Position numbers and translations under genes: made by a program
Notes under the pieces: model-generated
Seen by the model: the letters and a program-made list of their open reading frames with translations, nothing else
Databases searched by the model: none
Told to the model about the DNA's origin: nothing
Assembly (NCBI GenBank): GCA_020284085.1
Contig: JACEVL010000163.1
Span: 1,232,761-1,296,760, forward strand
Direction of reading: 5' to 3'
Length of the DNA stretch: 64,000 bases
DNA from: Aporrectodea caliginosa
Taxonomy: Eukaryota > Annelida > Clitellata > Crassiclitellata > Lumbricidae
Shown here: positions 1 through 10,518 of the stretch, one piece after another
Numbering within the stretch: the first letter of the stretch is position 1
Layout: every line of letters begins with the position of its first letter

Positions 1-1580
1 TTAAAATGGCGAGCAGTACAATCACGTTTCTGTAAACTTCGATTCGCGTTACGCGACTTGAGAGTAAATTGTTAGCAGGATGACGTTGGGAATTTGCTGG
101 GAAAATGTCATAATCTTAGCTATTAAACAGTAGGGCAGGTATCCCAGATAAAATTAGTAAAAATCGCTTTGTGTGGTTATTTTAAACAATTCTGAAGATT
201 TACATTACATTACATACACTGGCATTCATTGTTGAACCATGCAGATGATAGATTGCTGTAGTCATGTTTGTGCTTCAGTCAAAAGATCTTTCAGCCCCTT
301 AAACATGAAATTGTTGACATTACTTTACCTTACACATCTTTTAGTTCTTTACAATACATCTTTCTTTGGCCAGTTGTAGTATATCTCATTACAGTAATAC
401 AACAACTTACATAGTTTGACTGAGTGAAGGACGAATCTAGTTCAGCCATCATTTATTACGATTGATCAAAGCCATAAATGCATTCTTTACAAAGTCGTGG
501 TTATTACGTCATTTCATTTAAATTGTTAACGATTTAAACAGATAAACAGCAAATCATTGATAACTGAAAGACTGGTCACTAATCCCAGAGCTTTGAACAG
601 GAAGTAATCTCACGTCGGCTCCTGCTCGGCCAGAGGAATGGACAAACCTTCTGAGAGGTACAGAAAAAACTAAAGGCATGGCATACAGCCACATTCATTG
701 CGACTACAGCACAATGTCACTGGTGGTCAGCTATGAGCGCATCGAAAGTGGCGATCTTAAAGGAATAATCCTGATTTATAAGCAAGACTAGTCCAGGAGA
801 CACTACACGCAAATTTGCTCCAAGCGCCATGATATTCTGAATTTAGATCTTATCCTTTTTGCTGCTTTGGAGATAAAAATGACCGAATTCTAACTTCAAA
901 AGCAAAGGTTGTACAGCAGAAAACACATATCCCTGCCATGGGCATTAGATGGGACCCATATGGGCCAGGCCTACGGGTCCCGTACAATGAGGATATGGGT
1001 TCCACGTGGGAATGCTAGCAGAGTACCTTGTGTATACGGCGTTCAAAGAAAAGATCTGATCAAATGTTGAACTGTACATCATTATCATAGAAGCTATACC
1101 AGACGTGTAAAAAGAGTTGGACCTTACCATAGACAAATGCCTAGACGCAATCATTGTTTAATGCATATACATGTAATTACAGCAATGCCTTTTCTGCTTT
1201 GTTAGCGCTATGCCATGAGCTGGGCATGCAAAATCCGTTAGCCACAAATTCTTGAATACACATCAACATTAGGATCCATCATATTAGGTCTACATTTATA
1301 CTAATTAATTACTGACTATTTAACTGTTATTGTCAATAAGGCATCAATATCCTGCTGACGAATTAAGCTCCAAAGCATGGCTAGCGGAAAACGACGAATC
1401 CAAATATAGCTTGTGAAATTAGATAAGAGAAAGATCTATTAACTCGTACTAGTAGTACCAACTTACTACTGTTATTACTTAATGACAGTAATACAATAAC
1501 TGGTACGGTAACCCGGTTATATATAGGCCTATATATAGGCCTATATATATATATATATAGGCTATATATATAAATATAAG
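1..1580. other. Intergenic or intronic AT-rich DNA
   Basis: No supported gene. Near 1519-1570 there is a palindromic AT stretch with two TAGGCCTA sites. Short open frames look random. Confidence 0.6.
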
Positions 1581-1584
1581 CCAC

Positions 1585-1745
1585 CTTATTTCAGAGATTT
1601 AAATCTGGCTAGCACGGTCCCCACACGGGGACCTTGAATGGTGTGGTGTTCACACAAACGGAGAGCAGTGATGAAGGATCTCACCCGATCAAATCAATGA
1701 AAAATTAGCAGGGTCGAGGTCATACGAGAGTCTCTGCAGAAAAGA
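1585..1745 (+). mobile_element. SINE family C, 3' part
   Basis: It contains CCTTATTTCAGAGATTTAA, GCACGGTCCCCACACGG, GATGAAGGATCTCACCCG and AGCAGGGTCGAGGTCAT, collinear with 32140-32280. Confidence 0.65.
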
Positions 1746-2411
1746 GTTTACATTCACAATGACAAAAGATTTGGTAAACTGTGCTGGCATTGTATTTGCG
1801 AGTGCTTCATCGCACGTTTGGCAATGGCAGGAGTGTGTACGAGAGCTTTAGCCTTTAGTTAGCCTAAGCACTTTGGGGATGTTCTTCGAAGGTCGCCCAT
1901 TTAGATAGGCTACAAAATAACACACATAGCCTGGACGCACACGTGCTCGAAGCAGTTATTTTTAAGCACCAGAAGTCGTAACAAGTTCGTAAACTTTCGC
2001 ATAGCCCACAGCCACCTTCGTTTGGCGGTTTTATTGCTCTCCCAGCTCACGCACAACAGTTTACGATAGTTGCCAGAAGCCGACCTACCTCGGAAACCAA
2101 TAAACAAACACATTCAAGACCGACGACCGTGCAGAGGCCAAAATTTAAAAGTCCGAATGCAACGAAAAAGACGCAGCTTACTCAGTTACACCAAATGCAG
2201 GAAGAAAAAAAGAGGAAGCGATTCGTCGAAGAACCTGAACTGTGGTTTGAACGGAGATGCAAAAAAACACACAACGTTTAAACACAACAACACAACGAAA
2301 ATCCGTAAATGCACAAAATTTGCTGTCCAACCATCGTCAGCAAATACACAAACGAAACCCGTATACACCACTATGAACCCAATAAGCCCAATTTCTCACA
2401 ACATAGCCAGA
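1746..2411. other. No feature seen
   Basis: Unique-looking AT-rich DNA. An open frame from 2070 runs into the hAT elements and has no recognisable domain. Confidence 0.5.
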
Positions 2412-2419
2412 CAAACAAC

Positions 2420-2958
2420 CAGGGGCGTACCCGGAAAAAAATTTGGAGGAGGTTTGAGTTTTCTTGGGGGTTCCATAGAAATTGTCGTATTTTTCTACAT
2501 TTTAGTTTTTTTTTATAGCAGTAATGCATTTATTGGGGGCAGAGGCGCGTTTACCAGTAGGCGCACTAGGCGCGCGCCTAGGGCCCCCAACTCTCGAAGG
2601 GCCCCACACGAATGAAAATATTTTCAATAATAAAAAATAGCATTTTCAAATTTTGATCTATTTTAAATAGTTACCTATTTTTCTATTTTTTACAATTTGG
2701 CATTCACGTAATCAAATAACTTGACAATCCTTGAAATAATTAGGGCCTACACGTCCATAAAACTCACAAAACGGCTTCAAGTTCAACTTCGTGGGTTTTT
2801 GTACACGATAGGTTAAACACCACCAGAGTTTCAGACTTTCAGTCTACAAGTTCAGAATGGCCCCAAAAATGTTTGCGCCTAGGGCCCCGTTTTCTGTAAA
2901 GGCGCCTCTGATTGAGGGGGGAATCGAACCCATAACACCATCCCTAAATACGCCCATG
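2420..2958. mobile_element. Non-autonomous hAT element hosting a second hAT element
   Basis: Termini are CAGGGGCGTACCC and, inverted, CATGGGCGTATTT. The perfect 8-bp target duplication CAAACAAC lies at 2412-2419 and 2959-2966. Without the nested copy the element is about 160 bp. It encodes nothing recognisable. Confidence 0.85.
2540..2910. mobile_element. Non-autonomous hAT element (371 bp) nested in another
   Basis: The terminal repeat is CAGAGGCGCGTTTAC against CAGAGGCGCCTTTAC. The target duplication ATTGGGGG / ATTGAGGG has one mismatch. Subterminal GGGCCCTAGGCGC-type blocks occur at both ends. A partial copy lies at 58287-58410. Confidence 0.85.
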
Positions 2959-2966
2959 CAAACAAC

Positions 2967-3744
2967 GTCTTAATCATACAAATTTCTTTGAAATAACACC
3001 AAACACGGTGACCAGCCACCAGAGATAAAACTTATTTAAGAAACCACAGGTCCCAAGGGCAGTAGGCTATTCTTTAATACGCACACGGAGTTGTAGATTT
3101 TTGGAGTCGTTTTGGTGATAGCAGGTCTCCTTTCTCAGCTGACAACAACACAGTTTTTAAGGAGCTAGGAAGGGCTGGCTGTTGAGCATTCCCGTAATTT
3201 GCCTGCTTCTACCACAGTTTAAAATAAACGTCTTCTGAACCACTTAGAACCTATGGTATGATATTCTATGCTATGAAAATTGGAGAAATTGGGCCTACCG
3301 AGTCAACACAACATACCAACAAATGGTTGGTCGCATTTCACAAAGCTCTCAACAAATTCCAAGCACCTAAAACTGGTACATATAGCTAGCAACATAAAGA
3401 AACAGACACTGCAGGAAATAGTGATTAATTGTGAGGTATATACTGTTGTAGCGTCTTCACAAGTACAAAGCGCTCTGGGTATCTAAAGAACGACGACATC
3501 AAATCCACCTGAAAACCGTTTCAAATTACAAAAATTTTCCCACCACCATAAAACAGACAAACTCCGGCAAATTCATAAAACATCTGTGTAAACGATTCTC
3601 AAAGTTCCTAAGTTTTCCAAGGCAATTCGGCAGAACAGAAACATCTGGCAAGTCCATTGCGACAAAACGTTGAATCTAAACCAGTATCACTTTCAAATGC
3701 TATCAGCATGGACGTTACATTGAAGCAATCAGTAACTGTAACCA
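2967..3744. other. No feature seen
   Basis: AT-rich DNA without recognisable coding, RNA or repeat structure. Confidence 0.5.
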
Positions 3745-3825
3745 GACAGACATAAAAGACAGACAGACAGACAAACAGAAAGAGACAGAAAGACAGACAG
3801 AGACAATACAGACAGAGTTACGGAA
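3745..3825. repeat. GACA-rich microsatellite
   Basis: Imperfect (AGAC)n with AGAGACAGAAAGACAG variants. Confidence 0.8.
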
Positions 3826-3944
3826 ATGAAGATAAACTTTAATCAATAATCCCTAATCATTTGTGCACACTTTTAAGCTAAATGGATAAATTTCAAGTTA
3901 CTTTCAGTACAGTACATCAATTGTTAATACAAACACAAAAACAC

Positions 3945-4180
3945 GTACCAGCACACAAAGGAAAGGAAGTACACAAAGGAAAGGAAAACAAAGGAAAGGA
4001 AAGTACACAAAGGAATGTACACAAAGGAAAGGAAGTACACATAAAGGAAAGGAAAGGAAAGTACACAAAGGAAAGGAAAGTACACAAAGGAAAGGAAAGT
4101 ACACAAAGGAAAGGAAAGTACACAAAGGAAAGGAAAGTACACAAAGGAAAGGAAAGTACACAAAGGAAAGGAAAGTACGC
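3945..4180. repeat. Minisatellite, 19-bp unit GTACACAAAGGAAAGGAAA
   Basis: About eleven copies, becoming regular toward the right. Open frames across it are repeat artefacts. Confidence 0.92.
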
Positions 4181-4239
4181 AATGGAGCTATAGCTTTAAA
4201 TCTCTAGCTGACGCCTTACTTTGACTCATACCGTTTAAA

Positions 4240-4318
4240 TGCAATCACAAATCAATACTTCAACACAATCACAAATCAATACTTCAACACAATCACAAAT
4301 CAATACTTCAATGCAGAT
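4240..4318. repeat. Three copies of a 24-bp repeat
   Basis: The unit is AATCACAAATCAATACTTCA with ACAC spacing. Confidence 0.85.
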
Positions 4319-4447
4319 TAAACATTACCCCATTATTGTCACAAACAAAACCACAGCAACCACAACAACGTGCAAAGCAAACAATGACAATGACAAACAA
4401 TTCGATCTGCAATAATGACCAATACAAACCACAACCAAGGAATAAAC

Positions 4448-4526
4448 AATACATGCAATAATAATACTAATAAATAATAATAATAATAATAATAAATAAT
4501 AATAATAATAAATAATAATAATAACA
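4448..4526. repeat. (TAA)n microsatellite
   Basis: Imperfect TAA repeats. Confidence 0.9.
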
Positions 4527-4529
4527 ACA

Positions 4530-6059
4530 ACACATATATGTGTTTATATTATTATTATTATTTTGTAAATGCCTAGATATCATTATGTATCTCTGGAGAA
4601 AAAATAATAGTAGTTGCTCAGTATGTACATATCATCATTGCTGCAGAATACTTCTGAAGGCAAACTGTGTTAAAAGCAAGACCGCATTTCAGTTAACGAA
4701 TGGTATATTTACAGGAATTACACAGAATCAGATTACACGAAGATTACACATTACACAATTACCCTAACCCGTAAAGCAGTAAATACATACATACGTCTGG
4801 GTTTTTCCGATCCGGGGGTAAAACCCAGACACGCGAAAAAACAGCGAAACTAAGTTCTCAAGCAAACACATTGCACAACTTGAAGTGTACATTATCTGAC
4901 ATTGGACATTAAAGGTAATGGCTGTTTGACTTCAAGTTCATAATAAAAGTTACACGAAAAACAATCACATTAACAAGCGATCTGTGGGGAAAGACCTGCG
5001 GGTGGGGGAGATTAATGGAGAAAATGCATCCCAATGGTTGTATGGTCCGAATAGGTTATGGGTAAACTGGCTCCTGGGTGCATACCGAATCCCCGAAACT
5101 CCAATCCTTGAAACAGTACTTCCATCCCCAAAATATATTTGGTAAGCGAAAACAGAATTATTTGTGCAAAATGTAACTTATCGGGATATTTTTGAATATA
5201 CTATTCAGGATATTGGTCAACTACTCCGTAGTAGTCACAGAATTTGAATCCTTAGTAGTATAGTCTGTATTATTATTGTTTTTGAGAATTCGATCAATTT
5301 TGCATTTCCACCACTTGAGGGATTTGGGTAGACCCCTTGCTCCTAGCCCAGATAAAAATCATGCCCGGGTTATAAGCAACCCTCACTTACATTATTCAAT
5401 ACTGTTCACATTTGACACACCATCGAAGGAAATACCGATTACACCATCCAGTAAAATTCAAAATATACATAATATAGTTCATACATAAATATAAGATATA
5501 TTTACAAGTACATAAAATAAGCATTTGAAAAGGTGTAAAATATTCCACTCTCACATCCACGAATTCCTCCACAGTTACTCAACAATAAAAGCTACACAAT
5601 CTACGTCAGTAACTTACTACTACCCTCCTTGATTGCCATTTACAATCAGAAGTCAATCAGCACAGATATTCAATTAATACGAAATGCAGTGTATAAATAA
5701 TAAAATCAGATAAATGTTACAATATAACAGCAGAACAATGGCGAATTAGAATCGTGTAGAAATACATTATATACACATGGATTACATTGTATAATATTAT
5801 TAGATATATATATATATTTGTATAATACACATCATATATGCACATGTGATCAAGTGTAGCGAGCAGTTAGATTTAAATCCAGTACTGGCGATATACGTTA
5901 CGTACAAGTACACATCAGAGAAAATCAAATACAAGATATTCAAGTATCATTCAACAACTTATTAAATGCTTAACCAATTACCACAAATACAATTAATCAC
6001 ACAACAAGAGTTCAACCTGTTTCACAAAGTCTTTGATTAACAATCGGTTTCAAGTCCAC
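4530..6059. other. No gene seen
   Basis: AT-rich DNA with a short TATATATA run near 5800. No supported coding sequence. Confidence 0.5.
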
Positions 6060-6370
6060 CCTGTTAGGCCGAAAACTCATGGCACCTTAAAACCTGGAGC
6101 ACCAACGCCACTGTGACTAAGTAAGGGTCCCGTGTCCTATAGTGACCCTATGGGAGGCACTCATTTCCATCCCTTCAACCCTTGAGCCCCAATAGATGAA
6201 TCCCAACGCCGTGGACAACGGACCAGTCCATCCCATGGCTTGCCATTTACCTCCCAGGTTATACGTACACCCCTGCTTGGTTAGAGATATACGGGTTGTT
6301 ACATAGAGTCAAACCCGCAACCGTATGATCACTGACCAAGCTCATTACCAATAGAACACCACATCGCACA
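6060..6370 (-). mobile_element. Possible tRNA-derived SINE, family E
   Basis: On the minus strand a tRNA-like head has TTCTATTGGTAATGAGCTTGG (A-box region) and GGTTGCGGGTTTGACTC (B box), followed by a body of about 230 bp. Only one copy is in the window, so the family status is inferred. Confidence 0.5.
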
Positions 6371-6374
6371 CATT

Positions 6375-6550
6375 GGGAGCTACGTTTGCTACCCCTTGGT
6401 AACCATTTGATTACAAATTCCTCGGCCTTTTACTCATCTCTAAAAACCGTTCTTTCAGAAGCGGCTGGGCTAGAGCGCTTCTGAGTAGGTATCTTGAAGG
6501 GGGCTCTATATCAAGCTTACATTGATTGATTGATTGATTGATTGACTGAC
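6375..6550 (+). mobile_element. LINE/SINE 3' end with TTGA repeats
   Basis: GAGCGCTTCTGAGTAGGTATC, TTGAAGGGGGCTCTATATC and AAGCTTACA are followed by (TTGA)n. The same tail, inverted, lies at 47845-47900. Confidence 0.6.
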
Positions 6551-7062
6551 TACAACTGAATATGGTAACGAATTAAGTCGTGATCACAACTTACATTATC
6601 TACCATTTGATTACAAATCAGCAACATGCATAAAAGCAGCAAACCACAGTAAACAGTTAATTATATAACTTCTGTAGTACCAAGCTTCAGCTTGCAAACG
6701 CTGCTCAGCAAGACTAACACACAACCAATGTGCCATCGAACAATACCCTTCAGGTGCTCGACTAAAAGACTGGCAAGGCAGAAAACGTACTGGCAAGAGA
6801 TAAAGATGTTATTTTTACGCAAACTGCTACAGTAAACTGATTCCAAAACCTAAGACAATAAAACTGCACAATGAAACTGAGGTAAAATTCAAGTCAAATC
6901 TTAAACGTACAAAGCAAGCCAGTAGCAGCAGAATCTCCAGTATATTTTCTATCACAGTATTCTGCAGTGTCTCAAAGCCATCCTACACTACGTATGCGAC
7001 TCGCTACAGATATAAATGTCAACCCACGTATACATACCGGTATACATGCATATACGTGCATA
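6551..7062. other. No feature seen
   Basis: No supported feature between the LINE tail and the minisatellite. A direct repeat of TTGATTACAAAT occurs near 6407 and 6606. Confidence 0.45.
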
Positions 7063-7500
7063 CAAATGGTGTAGTGCCCTTTTGAGAAATCTTGTTTGAA
7101 CTACTTACAAATGGCATAGTTCTATTTTGGTAGCCACTTACAAATGGCATAGTACTATTTTGGTAGCCACTTACAAATGGCATAGTACTATTTTGGTAGC
7201 CACTTACAATGGCATAGTACTATTTTGGTAGCCACTTACAATGGCATAGTACAATTTTGGTAGCCACTTACAATGGCATAGTACTATTTTGGTAGCCACT
7301 TACAATGGCATAGTACTATTTTGGTAGCCACTTACAAATAGCATAGTACTATTTTGATAAATCTTGCTTGAACCACTTACAAATGGCGTAGTGCCCTTTT
7401 GATAAGTCTTTTTTTGAACTACTTACAAAAGGAAGAGTACTATTTTGGCAAATCTTGTTTGATCCACTTACAAATGGTATAGTGACCTTTTGAGAAAGTT
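7063..7500. repeat. Minisatellite with two unit types
   Basis: The central copies are 31-33 bp (CTTACAAATGGCATAGTACT, then ATTTTGGTAGCCA). They are flanked on both sides by longer units of about 45 bp containing CCCTTTTGATAAATCTTG and TTTGAACCA. Confidence 0.85.
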
Positions 7501-7979
7501 TCCTGCAAACGAATACGAAGAAAACCAAAAGAAAAACCTTCTAATCCTATTCCAACAACGTTACGAAAGACAATCCGGTCGAGAGAGTCACAGTGTGAGG
7601 TATCACATGAAACTAATCCCCGAGAGAATGATTGTGCTCGCTTCGTCAACAATTCCATCACAATGCTATCAATTCAACAATTAATCAATAAGGAAATGAA
7701 GTCTATATATTAACATTGTCAACAGCAGCTGTAAAAATTTTCAAACCAATTTCTAACTAACAATTCTATAAAATCAATGTAAAACTATGGAGACAAGAAA
7801 GTCATAAATAAATCCATGCATAAACAACCAACAAGAAATATAAAAAGTTACCATTAATTTTACAGTCTATACTATTATTTTAAAAGAGTAAATATGGAAA
7901 AGTATTGAATTCATTAGTGGTTCCTGAATAAACTTCATATTACTACCCACATACCTATATAAAACCTAGTCACATCCCA

Positions 7980-8235
7980 TCCACGCACCCACTAAATCCA
8001 TCCATCAATCCATTCATCCACTATATCCATCCCGTCAGAGCTACCCATTCATCCATCCATCACATCCATCATCCATCCATCCATCCATCCATCCATCCAA
8101 TCCATTTCATCCATCCATCATCCATCCATCCGTCCATCCATCCATCCGTCATCGTCCATCGTCCGTCATCGTCCATCGTCCATCCATCCATCCATCCATC
8201 CATCCATCCATCCATCCATCCATCCATTCATTATT
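7980..8235. repeat. (CATC)n microsatellite
   Basis: Long CATC array with CGTC variants. Confidence 0.92.
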
Positions 8236-8349
8236 CAACATATCTATCTATCACGCTGCATCCCTACCTCTCTGTACAAAAATGTAACAATAATATACAA
8301 TCTCTGGAATTTTTCTAAATCAATCCTGAGTACTTTTCACCAAAGGGAC

Positions 8350-8390
8350 CGATAATAATACTAATACTAATAATAGTAATAATAATAATA

Positions 8391-8435
<45 letters not shown>

Positions 8436-8490
8436 GTAATGATAATAATGAAAATAATAATAATGATAATAATAATAATAATAATAAGAA
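8350..8490. repeat. (TAA)n microsatellite
   Basis: TAA repeats interrupted by TAG and ATGATA. The open frames rich in Ile on both strands are artefacts. Confidence 0.9.
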
Positions 8491-9884
8491 TAAAAGTGAT
8501 AGTAACTTTCCTAAATCCTAAGGAATCCTTTCTATCACAGGTCAAAAGACATACGGTAATAAGTAATACTGACTTTCCTAATTTTCAAATATATCACTAC
8601 CCTTTTGATTTGATTTTTTTAAATTTGGCAATAATAATCCAATAAAATAATAAACTAATGACGACGAGCAAAGACAATGCTTAGGACACTCAGCGAGTAA
8701 CTAATGAATAGAAAGGAACTGAGCTGACCATAACTATAACATACACTAATCTTTCTAGACATCATCTGAGGCACACTATCCAGCAATGCAAGTTCCTACA
8801 ATACAATACAAGAGTATTTTATATTGCCCTTCTTCTAAAGTTCAGAAGTTCACATATACCATCCGGCAAAACATCAATGGCACTGAGCAACTGTGAGTAA
8901 AGAATTTGCTCAAGGTACCCACACAGTGGAGGCTCGAATTGAAACTCTGGTGTTACAGGACGATCATCCTATCTATCTATCTACGTATTATTATTACTAA
9001 TAATTACATTTAAAGTGTGCACACGGTCACATCGAAATGTGAATCATCTTGACAGAAGCCATGGTGTGCAGAATTTGGCCCAGATCAGTCATATCGAACA
9101 ATCATACCAATCACGGATATCACACATCACACAACGGCTAACAATACTATCCCAATAGCAGAATACTTGCATCAACTTCAATACACATGCGAAGTTAAAA
9201 CCAGGCCGCTCATCTAACTAATCCAATCCAATCCAATCTAATCTAACCCAATCTGTAGCACCGTTATTATGATGAGCAACTTTATGATCATGATGGCCTC
9301 TTCAAGTGAAATCAGAACTCATAATGCATTGGAGACGGTTGAATCAGAAAAACCAGACGCCAGGCTAAGGTTGGGATGCGAGTTGAGAGTTTAGATCTGA
9401 ACAACACCAAAGAGCTGACCAGACGAACTGAAATGGGTAGCCATCAAACCAGACAAACCCAAACAACTGATTCATATGGGGAGGCAGGGGCCACTGAGCA
9501 GACCCACTAAGATTATGAAATGGGTAGGGGAGCAGAAGCCAGTTATTCAACACTGCTTAATTTAATTGCTTACTGTACATGAAACTTTGACCAGATCAAC
9601 TGTATCAAACAGAAAAAGACCCTGTGCTGGCGTGAGAAGACTACTCAAGATGTATAGCCTACGTGTATATGCAGGATGCTTGGCCACTTCATTCATACAC
9701 TCTAACTTTTATCATACACATTCACGCTGGCAATTCTAGCTGAACGCTGCTGAATCAAGATTTATCACAAAAAGGCTGTGGCTATCTGAACTTACCATAA
9801 TCGTAATCAGAAACTCGAAATTTTAAAAGTGCTACCAAAGAGCTAAGAAAAGGATGCCAGCTTATCCATGAGCGCCGATGCCAA
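8491..9884. other. No gene seen apart from a weak SINE fragment
   Basis: AT-rich DNA with a short (AATCC/TAATC)n run near 9220. Nothing codes convincingly. Confidence 0.5.
8877..8965 (-). mobile_element. Weak SINE head fragment
   Basis: The minus strand reads GAGTTTCAATTCGAGCC (B-box-like) followed by CCTTGAGCAAATTCTTTACTC, similar to the segment after the B box in families B and F. No tail was identified. Confidence 0.3.
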
Positions 9885-10190
9885 AAATCCTCAGTGACAT
9901 TCAAAATCATCTTCAGTGACATTCAACTCATCTTAAGTGACATTCAAAATCATCGTTGGTGACATTCAAGTAATCTAAAGTGACATTCATCTTTGGTGAC
10001 ATACAAGTCATCTTAAGTGACATTCAAAATCATCTTTGGTGACATTCAAGTCATCTTAAATGACATTCAATTCCAAAATCATCTTCGATGGTATTCAGGT
10101 AATTTCAATTGACTATTCAAATCATCTTCAGTAACATTCAAATCAACTTCCACAACATTGTAATCATCTACCATGTCATTCAAGTCATCA
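9885..10190. repeat. Minisatellite, unit about 20-21 bp
   Basis: Diverged tandem copies of TCATCTTAAGTGACATTCAAA. The array lies within 350 bp of the zinc-finger stop codon, possibly in its 3' UTR. Confidence 0.8.
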
Positions 10191-10518
10191 AGACATTTGC
10201 GCTTCTTACCCACTCACAGCTGCGTAAAACATGCATGGTTTCTAAGATGTTTAAAACTCTCCAAATTGAAAACAGATTCAGGCACAATCGATAATCTATC
10301 AGCTGAAATGCAGAGAAAATAGCACAGACTGAATAAAAATTTCCTAAAGATGGCACGGCTCAGCTGGACAATTTCAGATGACGGATATACTGGAATAACA
10401 AACGTGGAAGGGTGCAGCAGTGACGAAGACCATCGCAGAATATATGTCGATGACGACATTCGAAAAGACCCGACATCAGAAACGAGACCCAACACCAGAC
10501 AAAATGCGAAAGATTCTC

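Noticed and set aside
2070..2615. 181-codon open frame
   Set aside because: It runs from unique DNA into two nested hAT elements and has no domain. Chance open frame.
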